NCBI RefSeq assembly: GCF_004000785.1
Contig: NZ_BILX01000022.1
Location: 1 to 64,000, forward strand
DNA length: 64,000 bases
Direction: 5' to 3'
Origin: Paenibacillus ehimensis NBRC 15659
GTDB lineage: Bacteria > Bacillota > Bacilli > Paenibacillales > NBRC-103111
Below, in pieces: positions 26,808-34,908 of the stretch. Every line of letters begins with the position of its first letter. Position 1 is the stretch's first letter. The position numbers and the translations under genes are program-made. The notes under the pieces were generated by a model that was not told the DNA's origin, did no database searches, and worked only from the letters and a program-made list of their open reading frames with translations.

Positions 26808-26883
26808 AGGGCATCAGTTCCAACCAATGATTACCCTTATTATAGAACAAGCGTTCGATATATTCGAATATCAACAATGAAGT

Positions 26884-27000
26884 TCAACATAGCCTTAACA
26901 AAATGAACGATTCATCCGATAGTTCCTCTAGCGTAAGGCTTTCAGCATCGGCCAGGGGATGCTGGCGGGCGGAAAGTATTCCTGAAATCATATATTTAAC
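26884..27000 (-). pseudogene. LysR-family regulator fragment
   Basis: The minus-strand frame contains ILSARQHPLADAESLTLEELSDESFILL, quoted from two adjoining pieces (ILSARQHPLADAE, then SLTLEELSDESFILL). This is the effector-domain pattern of LysR regulators. The helix-turn-helix part (expected at higher coordinates) and the C-terminus are missing. It is a remnant of a regulator that was divergent from the MFS fragment next to it. Confidence 0.6.
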
Positions 27001-27034
27001 TGGCACGTGGAAATGGGAGCGATCAGCATCATTA

Positions 27035-27432
27035 GCCTGCTGAGATGCCTGAAATTTTTTGTAAGTTTGCCAAAATCCCAAAATTTTAATCCCTGTACTC
27101 CGGAGGTAGGCAAGCTGCTTGCATCCTTGGTCAGTCATCTGAAAAATCCTGGATTGCATAAATTGTACATTATTGGGTTTCTCATTCTTGGCAGCAACGT
27201 TGCCTTGTTTAATTGCATGGGGTATGTACTGATTGCTCCACCGTATTCACTCAGTCAAGTATTGGTAGGCTGGATCTATATCGTATTTCTCGTGGGAGTG
27301 TTCAGTTCCGTTTGGATGGCGAAGCTGGCAAATAAATATGGGCGCCGAAAAGTGCTTAAGTTCTCTCTGGGCATTACATGAGTCGGAGTTTTCCTGACGT
27401 TATATTCCCACCTTTGGTTAGAAATAGTATAA
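27035..27432 (+). pseudogene. MFS transporter fragment (YnfM-like)
   Basis: The plus frame encodes a middle piece of an MFS transporter: LPKSQNFNPCTPEVGKLLAS, LKNPGLHKLYIIGFLILGSN, APPYSLSQVLVGWIYIVFLV and the loop motif AKLANKYGRRKV. A TGA at 27379-27381 interrupts the frame; the family sequence continues behind it (VGVFLTLYSHLWLEIV) until a TAA at 27430-27432. N- and C-terminal thirds are absent, so the gene is dead. Confidence 0.75.
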
Positions 27433-27567
27433 ATCTGAACCGTTAAACGAGTCGGCCCAAAAGGTTGGCTTATTTAATCCATAGAACAGAAATTGATAGG
27501 ATAAATAAACATGATGGTTCCGGTGCTTCATTTCTATTTGCATAATAAGGAAAATAGAGGCAAAAAA

Positions 27568-27593
27568 CGAAACTTTTGTACGTATGATGCGTA
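27568..27593 (+). promoter_or_regulatory. ECF sigma-W-type promoter of the NfeD-flotillin operon
   Basis: CGAAAC (27568-27573), exactly 16 bases, then CGTA (27590-27593). The sigma-W consensus is TGAAAC-N16-CGTA, and the Bacillus subtilis orthologue operon yuaF-floT is sigma-W dependent. The site lies 45 bases before the NfeD gene. Confidence 0.7.
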
Positions 27594-27637
27594 TTACGAC
27601 TTGAGTACATAACCCTAGACGGTCAGGAGGGAAGGAC

Positions 27638-28171
27638 ATGCTTGGAGTGTATTGGGGGCTGCTGATTACCGGCGTCCTATTCGCCTTGGTGACGGTGCTG
27701 CTCGGCGACTTGCTCAGCAACGCGCTGGACGGGATGTTCGATTTCATGTCCGGCGACGTGCTTCACTGGCTGCAGCCGATGGTGCTCTTCAGCGCGATTA
27801 CGGTGCTTGGCGGGGCCGGGGTACTGCTGACGGGCTATACGTCTTTGGTAGCGGGGGCGGTCTTTGTCCTATCCCTGCTGGCTGCTGCCGCATCTGCCGT
27901 TCTCATTTACTTTGTCTACGTGAAGCCGATGGAGAGAACCGAAAATTCTGTCGCATTCTCGATGCAGGATTTGGTCGGCCGCATCGGCGAGGTGACCGTC
28001 CCGATTCCCGCGCGGGGCAGCGGCGAGGTCGTGATGCGGATCGGCGGCGGCGTGACGAATCAAATTGCGGAAAGCTTCGACGGGACGGAGATTGCGGCAG
28101 GTCTTAAGGTTGTGACCGTGGAAGTGAAGGACGGCGCACTGCTGGTGTCTTGTCTGGACTCCAATCATTAA
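27638..28171 (+). CDS. yuaF: NfeD-like membrane protein (YuaF type)
   Basis: 177 residues. Three or four membrane segments (about 4-24, 45-66, 70-95), then a soluble OB-fold NfeD domain from about 108 (SMQDLVGRIGEVTVPIPARGSGEVVMRIGG). NfeD-type proteins work together with flotillins in membrane microdomain organisation and envelope stress. It lies 24 bases before the flotillin gene. Start ATG follows AGGAGGGAAGG. Confidence 0.88.
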   Translation: MLGVYWGLLITGVLFALVTVLLGDLLSNALDGMFDFMSGDVLHWLQPMVLFSAITVLGGAGVLLTGYTSLVAGAVFVLSLLAAAASAVLIYFVYVKPMERTENSVAFSMQDLVGRIGEVTVPIPARGSGEVVMRIGGGVTNQIAESFDGTEIAAGLKVVTVEVKDGALLVSCLDSNH

Positions 28172-28195
28172 TTACTTATCGAAGGAGCGGTGCAG

Positions 28196-29731
28196 ATGGA
28201 TGGAATAAGCGATGCCTTGTTGGTTCCCGGAATTGTCGTTGCCGTTATCGTAGTGTTGGGTCTGGCGTTCTGGGCGCGGTACAAAACGGTCAGTCCGGAC
28301 GAAGCGATGATCGTGACCGGTTCGTTTCTCGGCAGCAAAAACGTCATGACGGACGACAGCGGACGCAAAATCAAAATCGTACGCGGCGGCGGTTCGTTCA
28401 TTCTCCCCGTCTTCCAACGGGCCGAGTTTCTATCGCTGCTGTCGCATAAGCTCGATGTCTCGACTCCCGAGGTATATACGGAGCAAGGGGTGCCGGTGCT
28501 TGCCGACGGCGTGGCGATCATCAAGATCGGCGGCTCTGTCGAGGACGTTGCTACCGCGGCGGAGCAGTTTATGGGCAAGCCGACGGAAGCGCTTAAAGGC
28601 GAGGCGCAGGAAGTGCTGGAAGGCCACCTGCGGGCCATTCTCGGCTCGATGACGGTGGAGGAGGTGTACCGGAACCGGGACCGCTTCGCACAGGAGGTGC
28701 AGGGCGTCGCAGCCAAGGACTTGAAGAAAATGGGGCTGCAGATCGTTTCCTTCACGATCAAGGACGTTCGCGACAAGCAGGGCTATCTGGACGCGCTGGG
28801 GAAGCCGCGGATCGCCGCGGTGAAGCGCGACGCGGAGATCGCCGAAGCGGAAGCGCTCCGCGATGCGCGGATTCAGAAGGCGCGCGCCGAGGAAGAGGGG
28901 CAGAAGGCCGAGCTGCTGCGGGACACGAACATCGCGGAGGCTTCGAAGGAAAAAGAACTGAAGGTAGCCGCCTTCAAGAAGGAGCAGGATATGGCCCGCG
29001 CGGAAGCGGACCAGGCCTACCACATTCAGGAGGCGCGTTCGAAGCAAAGTGTTGTCGAGGAACAGATGCGCGTCGAGCTCGTGCGGAAGGAGCGCGAAAT
29101 CGACCTCGAAGCGAAGGAGATTCTTCGCCGCGAGAAGCAATATGACGCTGAGGTGAAGAAGAAGGCGGACGCCGACCGGTATGCGGTCGTTCAGGCGGCG
29201 GAAGCGGAGAAGGCGAAGCAGATCACGCAAGCCGACGCCATGCAGTACCGCATCGAAGCGGAAGCGAAAGCGCAGGCGGAGCAAAAGCGACTTGAGGGCC
29301 TGGCGATTGCGGATGCCGAGCGGGCCAAAGGGACGGCGGAGGCCGAGGTGATCCGGCTGCGCGGCTTGGCCGAAGCGGAAGCAAAGCAGAAGCTCGCGGA
29401 GGCGTTCGAGAAGTTCGGCGAAGCGGCCGTTCTCGACATCATCGTCAAGATGCTGCCGGAGCTGGCGGGCAAGGTGGCCGAGCCGATCAAATCGATCGAC
29501 AAGCTGACGGTCGTCGATACCGGTCACGGCGAAGGCGCTGCGCGAGTCAGCAACTACGTAACGCAGCTGATGGCGACGGCGCCGGAAATGCTGAAGAGCG
29601 TCAGCGGACTGGACTTGGAGAAGCTGGTGAAAGGCTTGACGAATCGTACGAGTCAGCAGACTTCCGTAGCGAATCAACCGGCGCTTGTTCCGGCGGCTCC
29701 GGCCGATTCGACGGCAAAGCCGGAAGCGTAA
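28196..29731 (+). CDS. floT: Flotillin
   Basis: 511 residues. A short N-terminal membrane-inserted segment (about 7-25, LLVPGIVVAVIVVLGLAF) is followed by an SPFH/band 7 domain (about 40-230), then a long Glu-Ala-Lys-rich coiled coil (about 215-425, many AEAEA repeats) and the C-terminal flotillin region. Flotillins build scaffolds in functional membrane microdomains and affect membrane fluidity and signalling. I choose ATG at 28196, 8 bases after AAGGAG; the GTG six bases upstream lies only 2 bases from that site. Operon with the NfeD gene behind a sigma-W-like promoter. Confidence 0.92.
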   Translation: MDGISDALLVPGIVVAVIVVLGLAFWARYKTVSPDEAMIVTGSFLGSKNVMTDDSGRKIKIVRGGGSFILPVFQRAEFLSLLSHKLDVSTPEVYTEQGVPVLADGVAIIKIGGSVEDVATAAEQFMGKPTEALKGEAQEVLEGHLRAILGSMTVEEVYRNRDRFAQEVQGVAAKDLKKMGLQIVSFTIKDVRDKQGYLDALGKPRIAAVKRDAEIAEAEALRDARIQKARAEEEGQKAELLRDTNIAEASKEKELKVAAFKKEQDMARAEADQAYHIQEARSKQSVVEEQMRVELVRKEREIDLEAKEILRREKQYDAEVKKKADADRYAVVQAAEAEKAKQITQADAMQYRIEAEAKAQAEQKRLEGLAIADAERAKGTAEAEVIRLRGLAEAEAKQKLAEAFEKFGEAAVLDIIVKMLPELAGKVAEPIKSIDKLTVVDTGHGEGAARVSNYVTQLMATAPEMLKSVSGLDLEKLVKGLTNRTSQQTSVANQPALVPAAPADSTAKPEA

Positions 29732-29754
29732 GCGGGGTTAGGCGCGCAATCTGA

Positions 29755-29783
29755 TTTACGCGCGGCCCGTTCTGGATTATAAT
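29755..29783 (+). promoter_or_regulatory. Promoter of the MATE gene
   Basis: TTTACG (29755-29760), 17-base spacer, TATAAT (29778-29783). It lies 24 bases after the flotillin stop, so the MATE gene has its own transcript. Confidence 0.65.
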
Positions 29784-29819
29784 GGAGAAAGCGGCATGTT
29801 TCACGTGTGCGCATTGAGG

Positions 29820-29846
29820 GCGGCCTCCCGGGCCGCTTTTCTTTTC
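29820..29846 (+). terminator. Leader terminator in front of the MATE gene
   Basis: GCGGCC (29820-29825) and GGCCGC (29831-29836) form a GC-only stem followed by TTTTCTTTTC. It lies between the promoter at 29755 and the ribosome site, so it would stop most transcripts before the gene unless relieved. Confidence 0.7.
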
Positions 29847-29861
29847 TCCGGAGGGATGACC

Positions 29862-31262
29862 ATGTCTAAATCAATTGCTGCAAGCGCCAATTTGACTGAA
29901 GGCCCCATAGCCAAAAAGCTGCTGCTGTTCGCTCTGCCGGTTCTGATGGGCAACGTCCTTCAATCGTTGAATGGAACGATCAACTCGATCTGGGTTGGCA
30001 ATTATCTCGGTGAGAGCGCTTTCGCCGCAACCTCCAACGCGAACAACATTATGTTTTTCCTGCTTAGCCTTGTGTTCGGCATTGGGATGGCTTCCACGAT
30101 TTTGATCGGACAAAGCATCGGCGCGCAAAATGAGGAGCAAGCCAAGCGCGTTGTCGGTACGAGCGCCCTGTTTTTTATGACTCTCGCGGTGATCATCACC
30201 GTGATCGGCTTCGTTTTCTCATCGACGATTCTGGAATGGATGCAGACGCCCAAAGATGCGATGCCTTATGCCATCGCGTATTTGCGCATTATTTTTGTCG
30301 GCGTGCCGTTCATGTTCTTTTACAATTTCGTGATGATGATCATGCGGGGGGCGGGCGACTCCAAGACGCCGTTCTACTTCTTGCTGCTGTCGACTGTGAT
30401 CGATATCGTGCTGAATCCCGTGTTCATCTTCGGATGGGGGCCGATTCCACGGCTCGAAACCGCCGGCGCGGCCGTTGCTACGGTTATCGCGCAGCTGGTA
30501 AGTCTGGTCGGGCTGATCGCCCATTTGTACCGGACCCGCTATTTTTTGCGCCTGACACGTGCGGACCGGCGATATATTCGGCTGGACCGGCAAATCATCG
30601 TGTCGCTGGTTAGAAAAGGGCTGCCCATGGGCCTGCAAATGATGGTCGTCTCGACCAGCGCCATTGCCGTCGTAAGCCTGGTGAACAGCTTCGGCTCGGT
30701 TGCGACCGCAGCGTTCGGCGCAGCGATGCAGCTCTCAAGCTATGTTCAAATGCCGGCGATGGCGATCGGCGGAGCCGTCTCGACCCTGGCTGCGCAGAAT
30801 GTCGGAGCGGGCAAATGGGACCGGGTGCATAAGACGACCCTGATCGGCATCGGATTCAACATCGTGATGACGGGTGCGCTTGTCGGCCTGATTTATATAT
30901 TCAACCGGCAGGCGCTGCATCTGTTTCTGCAGGACGAGGCGGCAATCGCCATCGGCATGAATATCAACCATATTACGCTATGGGCGTTTATCCTGTTCGG
31001 GATCACGTTTGTCGTATCCGGCGTCGTTCGTGCGACGGGCGCGGTTATGGTGCCGCTGTTGACCACCTTCCTGGCGCTCTGGTGCATCCGGGTGCCGGTG
31101 GCTTATTATTTGGGAAATACGTTCGGGCTGGAAGCGCTATGGTGGAGCTTTCCCATCGCCTTTTGCATTAGCATTTTGATTTCCGTCGCTTACTACGTGT
31201 GGGGAAACTGGCGCAGCGCGAAGATGCTGACTCCGGAACCGGGCCGGGCGGAGGAGCTGTGA
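29862..31262 (+). CDS. MATE-family multidrug/Na+ efflux transporter
   Basis: 466 residues, about 12 membrane segments in two related halves, each starting with the MATE pattern (ALPVLMGNVLQSLNGTINSI in half one; GLPMGLQMMVVSTSAIAVVS near residue 250). These proteins expel drugs or cationic metabolites in exchange for Na+ or H+. ATG at 29862 has CGGAGGG 7 bases upstream. An in-frame ATG at 29796 would add 22 residues; its own GGAG may lie upstream of the transcript start, so I reject it. A leader hairpin suggests attenuation control. Confidence 0.88.
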   Translation: MSKSIAASANLTEGPIAKKLLLFALPVLMGNVLQSLNGTINSIWVGNYLGESAFAATSNANNIMFFLLSLVFGIGMASTILIGQSIGAQNEEQAKRVVGTSALFFMTLAVIITVIGFVFSSTILEWMQTPKDAMPYAIAYLRIIFVGVPFMFFYNFVMMIMRGAGDSKTPFYFLLLSTVIDIVLNPVFIFGWGPIPRLETAGAAVATVIAQLVSLVGLIAHLYRTRYFLRLTRADRRYIRLDRQIIVSLVRKGLPMGLQMMVVSTSAIAVVSLVNSFGSVATAAFGAAMQLSSYVQMPAMAIGGAVSTLAAQNVGAGKWDRVHKTTLIGIGFNIVMTGALVGLIYIFNRQALHLFLQDEAAIAIGMNINHITLWAFILFGITFVVSGVVRATGAVMVPLLTTFLALWCIRVPVAYYLGNTFGLEALWWSFPIAFCISILISVAYYVWGNWRSAKMLTPEPGRAEEL

Positions 31263-31607
31263 TGAAAGTTTTCGTATAATGAATTTCTCCCTTGGATTGC
31301 GGCGGAACGTTATGGTAAAGTGAGCTCATCTTAACCTTGCGAAATCGGAGGACTTGTGCGGCGATGAAGTAATGACACGTTATCCTATGAACAACTTGCA
31401 GGAATGCAATCGTTTTTCCCCGGGGAAAACGGACGGGATACGTGTGCCGACGAGAGTCCATTCGATAGAACGACGAACGGTTAGCAAGCTGCCGGGCCGG
31501 AAGTTTTTTCCGTATGCTCCTGCGCTTCTAATCCTCTCCTTTGCATGCATACGACCGTAAGCCCCGGGCTGCGGTTTTTTTGTTGCCATGAAACGGAGGA
31601 ATGCTGA
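31263..31607 (+). promoter_or_regulatory. Attenuator-like leader of the ABC-F gene
   Basis: 345 bases with no conventional gene. A TATAAT lies at 31275-31280 (no good -35 seen). A strong Shine-Dalgarno GGAGG (31347-31351) precedes minimal frames: GTG-CGG-CGA-stop (31356-31367), ATG-AAG-stop (31364-31372), and a 62-codon frame from ATG 31372 whose stop codon (31558-31560) lies inside the left arm of a terminator at 31555-31581. The ABC-F ribosome site comes straight after. This is the layout of antibiotic-responsive leaders, where a stalled ribosome changes RNA folding. Confidence 0.6.
31555..31581 (+). terminator. Leader terminator of the ABC-F gene
   Basis: CCGTAAGCC pairs with GGGCTGCGG (one bulged A, one G-U) and is followed by seven T residues. 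It ends 27 bases before the ABC-F start codon. Confidence 0.8.
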
Positions 31608-33431
31608 ATGCTAATCGTGAAAGCAACGGATTTACGCAAGGAATGGAACGGCTTGGTATTGTTCGAGAACGTGTCCTTCGAGATTGCCGAAGGGCAGCGC
31701 GTCGCGATTTTCGGACGGAACGGAACAGGGAAAACGACGCTTCTGAAGGGATTGTTGGGCCAAACGGCGTTCGATCACGGGAGCGTACACCGGCATCTCC
31801 CCCTTGAGGAGTGGGGATGGTTAGAGCAGCATCCGGAAGGAGTGCGGGAGCAGACGGTGCTGAACTTCGTGCTGTCCGGCTCGGAGAGCCGCTATGCGTT
31901 AAGGCTTGAGCTGGAGGAATTGCAGCGGCGGATGAGTCGGGAGGAATCGGCGGAACTGCTGAACCGGTACGGAGAGCTGCACGAACGCTATATGCAGCAG
32001 GGCGGCTACGACTGGGAGCTTCAAGCGGACAAATGCTTGCAGCGGGTGAAGCTTGATCCGGGCTTATGGCAGCAGCCTTTTCATTGTCTGAGCGGGGGAC
32101 AGAAAACGAGAGCTCAGCTTGCGAGACTGATGGTTCGGGAGCCGAAATTCATTGTGCTTGACGAGCCGACCAACCATCTCGACGAGGAAACGTTAAGCTG
32201 GATGGAGCAGTGGCTGCGGCAGTACGCAGGCACCGTGCTGTTCGTTTCGCACGACCGGTATTTTCTGGACCGGACGGCGTCGGCCATTTACGAGCTGACC
32301 GGACAGGGCGGCCGAATGTATCCCGGAGGCTATTCGGATTACCGGAAGCAGAAGGACATCGAATGGCAGTCGCAGGAAGCGCTGTATAGAAAGCAAGAGC
32401 AGGCCAGGGAGAAGCTTCTGGAAAGCATCCGTCGCTACCAGCAGTGGTTTCATCAGGCGCATCAAGCTGCGGGACAAAACGATTTTTTACGCTCGAAAGC
32501 GAAAAAGAACGTATCCCGGCTTAAGGCGAAGGAAGCGGCGCTCGAACGTCTCGAACGCGACCGGGTGCGGAAGCCCCGCGAGGAAGGGAGCCTCCGGATG
32601 CAGCTAAAGGACCGGCCGTTCGCGGCCGAGACGCTGCTGCGCATGGAGAAGGTTCGCTTTGCCTACGATGGCGGAAGAATGATCTTTCAGGGCTTGAACG
32701 CGAACGTCAACCGGGGGGACCGGGTCGCGGTCATCGGACCGAACGGAGCAGGCAAAACGACGCTGCTGCGGCTCATGACCGGGAGCTTAACCCCGGGCTC
32801 GGGTGAAGTCAAGCATCATCCGCAAACGAAAATCGGTTACTTCGCACAGGAACTCGACCAGTTGAACCTGGACGAGACGATTCTGGATAGTCTGCTGCGG
32901 CTGCCGGAGATGACCCAGTCCCACGCGCGGACGATTCTGGGCTGCTTCCTGTTTAGCGGGGACGAAGTGTTTAAACGGATCGGCGACTTGAGCATGGGCG
33001 AGAAGTGCCGCGTTGCGTTTCTCCATCTGTATTTTGGCGGGTTCAATCTGCTTATCCTGGATGAGCCGACGAACTATTTGGATATCGACACACGGGAGAA
33101 GGTCGAGGAAGCGCTGCTCGAATACCAAGGGGCGCTCGTCCTTGTTTCGCACGATCGCTACCTGCTGCGGAACATCGCAAACCGGCTGCTGATCTTGGAC
33201 GGCAAGGAGGCAAAAGCGTTCCCGGGAACGTATGACGAATACGTAGCGAAGCGGAGAGATGCCGCTTACTCGGCGGAGCGTCGGCGGCAGGAGAATGAAA
33301 TCGGCCAATTGGAGCTTAAGCTTGCGCAGCTGATGGCAGAGCCGGAGCCGGAGCTTGAAGCGGACCGGCAGCAGTTAATGGCGGACATCAAGCGGCTGCG
33401 CGCGCTGCTAATCAGCTTGAAGCAATCTTAG
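31608..33431 (+). CDS. ABC-F ATPase, candidate ribosome-protection antibiotic resistance factor
   Basis: 607 residues with two ABC domains and no membrane segment. Domain 1: Walker A GRNGTGKTT, signature LSGGQKTRAQLARL, Walker B FIVLDEPTNHLDE. Linker (about 235-345) is charged and helical, the region that reaches the ribosome's peptidyl-transferase site in resistance members. Domain 2: GPNGAGKTT, unusual signature LSMGEKCRVAFLHL, DEPTNYLDID. A helical C-terminal tail (about 545-607) follows. Such proteins displace macrolides, lincosamides, streptogramins or pleuromutilins from the ribosome, or act as translation factors. The attenuator leader favours drug-inducible resistance. Drug spectrum is not readable. 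Confidence 0.85.
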   Translation: MLIVKATDLRKEWNGLVLFENVSFEIAEGQRVAIFGRNGTGKTTLLKGLLGQTAFDHGSVHRHLPLEEWGWLEQHPEGVREQTVLNFVLSGSESRYALRLELEELQRRMSREESAELLNRYGELHERYMQQGGYDWELQADKCLQRVKLDPGLWQQPFHCLSGGQKTRAQLARLMVREPKFIVLDEPTNHLDEETLSWMEQWLRQYAGTVLFVSHDRYFLDRTASAIYELTGQGGRMYPGGYSDYRKQKDIEWQSQEALYRKQEQAREKLLESIRRYQQWFHQAHQAAGQNDFLRSKAKKNVSRLKAKEAALERLERDRVRKPREEGSLRMQLKDRPFAAETLLRMEKVRFAYDGGRMIFQGLNANVNRGDRVAVIGPNGAGKTTLLRLMTGSLTPGSGEVKHHPQTKIGYFAQELDQLNLDETILDSLLRLPEMTQSHARTILGCFLFSGDEVFKRIGDLSMGEKCRVAFLHLYFGGFNLLILDEPTNYLDIDTREKVEEALLEYQGALVLVSHDRYLLRNIANRLLILDGKEAKAFPGTYDEYVAKRRDAAYSAERRRQENEIGQLELKLAQLMAEPEPELEADRQQLMADIKRLRALLISLKQS

Positions 33432-33444
33432 CAGGCTAAAAAAC

Positions 33445-33492
33445 AGATGCCTTTCGGGACGGAATACACGCATCCTGAAAGGCATCTTTCAT
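33445..33492 (+). terminator. Bidirectional intrinsic terminator
   Basis: AGATGCCTTTC and GAAAGGCATCT form an 11-bp perfect stem with a 21-base loop, followed by TTCATT. It separates the ABC-F gene from the convergent MFS gene. Confidence 0.75.
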
Positions 33493-33555
33493 TACATTTG
33501 CGGGATCGCCTGTCTTTAGCGGCGCCTCGAAACGGTTCTCTATGCAGGAGTTAAG

Positions 33556-34839
33556 TTACGCAGTCGGCAGCGACTCTTTCTTGGGCAGGCCCGCTTCCGT
33601 TCCCGATTCGTTCGTGCTCAGGCCGGAAGGGAACGACAATCGCAGGCTGATGCAAGCGGCGGCAGCGACAAGCGCGGCGGAGATGAAGAACGTCGTCATC
33701 AACGAGGTCGTGCTCATCAACAGCCCCGCGGCTCCCGAGCCGATCAAGACGCCTCCGGTCATGAGGGGAGCCAGAATACCGTTCGTTCGGCCGATGTAAT
33801 CGGCATGCACCAGCTTAATCATGAACGTGCTGAGCACGATTTGCAGGAAAGCTTCCGTGATCCCGACGAAAAAGCGCATGGAAGCCGTGACGAGCGCCCA
33901 CCGGGACAGCACTTCAAAAACGATCGAAGCCGCCAGGATCAGCAGGCCAAGAAACATAACCGTCTTCGCGAACCGTTGAATGCGGGACGAAAGCGCTGCG
34001 GCGAGAAGCCCGCCGAGAAGCATTCCGATCCCGGAAACGGCATAGAACCATTGCAAATTCTCTTTGTCCAGACCGAGCCGTTCGATCAGGATGTAGACGT
34101 CGAGCGGTTGGATAATCCCGACAGCGAGCCCGATCAGCGTGAAGATTGCGGCGATGACGACCAGATTCCGGTTCTGCTTCACGTAGCGAAAGCCTTCGAC
34201 CATGTCTTGAACGACCGTGCTTTGAGCCGCTTCCAAGGAACGCTCCGATGACGGGAGCCCTAACTGGATGAACGCTGCGAACAAAAACAATCCCATCAGC
34301 ACGAACAACGAATATTGGATGCCCAGCGTCGTATAAATCGCCGTGCCGATCATCGGTCCGACAATAACGAAAATCGACATCAAGCCTTGCGTGATGCTGA
34401 CAGCCAAGCCGACCTGTTCCTCGGGAACGTGCTTTTTGAACAGGATGGAGGAAGAGGGCTGCGAGAACTGGCTGACCACTGCGGATACGATCGTCGCTAC
34501 GAAGACGGCCTGCCACAAGCCGGACATCATGCACAGCATGATGATTCCGATGGAAGCCGCGCTCAAGGTGTCTCCGGCGATGACCGTTTTCTTCGGGTTC
34601 CAGCGATCTGCGAAGGTGCCGCCGATGAACGAAAAGATAAAGATCGGTAAATATTCGAACATCGTGAGCAGAGAGACGGCTACCGGATCGTTGCCCGTCA
34701 TCTCCATCACATAAAAGAGCAGGGCAATATTGCGCGTCCAAATCGCAAGCTGCTGCAGCAGGTCGGCGAAAGCTACAATCTGGAATACGCGGTTTCGCCA
34801 TAAGGGCGGGTGGTTATGGGGGATAGACGAATGACTCAT
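33556..34839 (-). CDS. MFS exporter controlled by the adjacent TetR protein
   Basis: 427 residues, about 12 membrane segments, loop motif GTFADRWNPKKT near residue 75. Resembles MFS exporters of the enterobactin-exporter/MdtG-like group; a drug or metabolite is the probable cargo. The ATG at 34839 sits 7 bases after GGAGG; an upstream ATG adds six residues and overlaps the ribosome site. It follows the tetR gene on the same strand, and a TetR-type operator (34866-34877) lies in the 69-base gap. Confidence 0.85.
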   Translation of the reverse strand: MSHSSIPHNHPPLWRNRVFQIVAFADLLQQLAIWTRNIALLFYVMEMTGNDPVAVSLLTMFEYLPIFIFSFIGGTFADRWNPKKTVIAGDTLSAASIGIIMLCMMSGLWQAVFVATIVSAVVSQFSQPSSSILFKKHVPEEQVGLAVSITQGLMSIFVIVGPMIGTAIYTTLGIQYSLFVLMGLFLFAAFIQLGLPSSERSLEAAQSTVVQDMVEGFRYVKQNRNLVVIAAIFTLIGLAVGIIQPLDVYILIERLGLDKENLQWFYAVSGIGMLLGGLLAAALSSRIQRFAKTVMFLGLLILAASIVFEVLSRWALVTASMRFFVGITEAFLQIVLSTFMIKLVHADYIGRTNGILAPLMTGGVLIGSGAAGLLMSTTSLMTTFFISAALVAAAACISLRLSFPSGLSTNESGTEAGLPKKESLPTA

Positions 34840-34865
34840 GGATAAATCCTCCTTCATAATAAACT

Positions 34866-34877
34866 GACCGTCCGGTT
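34866..34877 (-). promoter_or_regulatory. TetR-type operator before the MFS gene
   Basis: GACCGTCCGGTT, near-palindromic (GACCG-TC-CGGTt), matches the second copy upstream of tetR in 11 of 12 bases. Confidence 0.65.
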
Positions 34878-34908
34878 TAATAAGGCTCGAAAAAAAACGG
34901 AAAACTGC

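Noticed and set aside
28430-29677. Long 415-codon frame on the minus strand inside the flotillin gene
   Set aside because: Shadow of the flotillin coiled coil (Glu-Ala-Lys codons reverse into Leu/Arg-rich frames); no ribosome site and no recognisable domain.
29818-29846. Flotillin operon terminator
   Set aside because: A promoter with exact 17-base spacing lies between the flotillin stop and this hairpin, so it is better read as part of the MATE leader, although it would also end read-through from flotillin.
31372-31560. 62-codon frame in the ABC-F leader as an ordinary protein gene
   Set aside because: No proper ribosome site (GGAGG lies 20 bases away) and an implausible composition. Kept only as a possible regulatory frame whose stop lies in the terminator.
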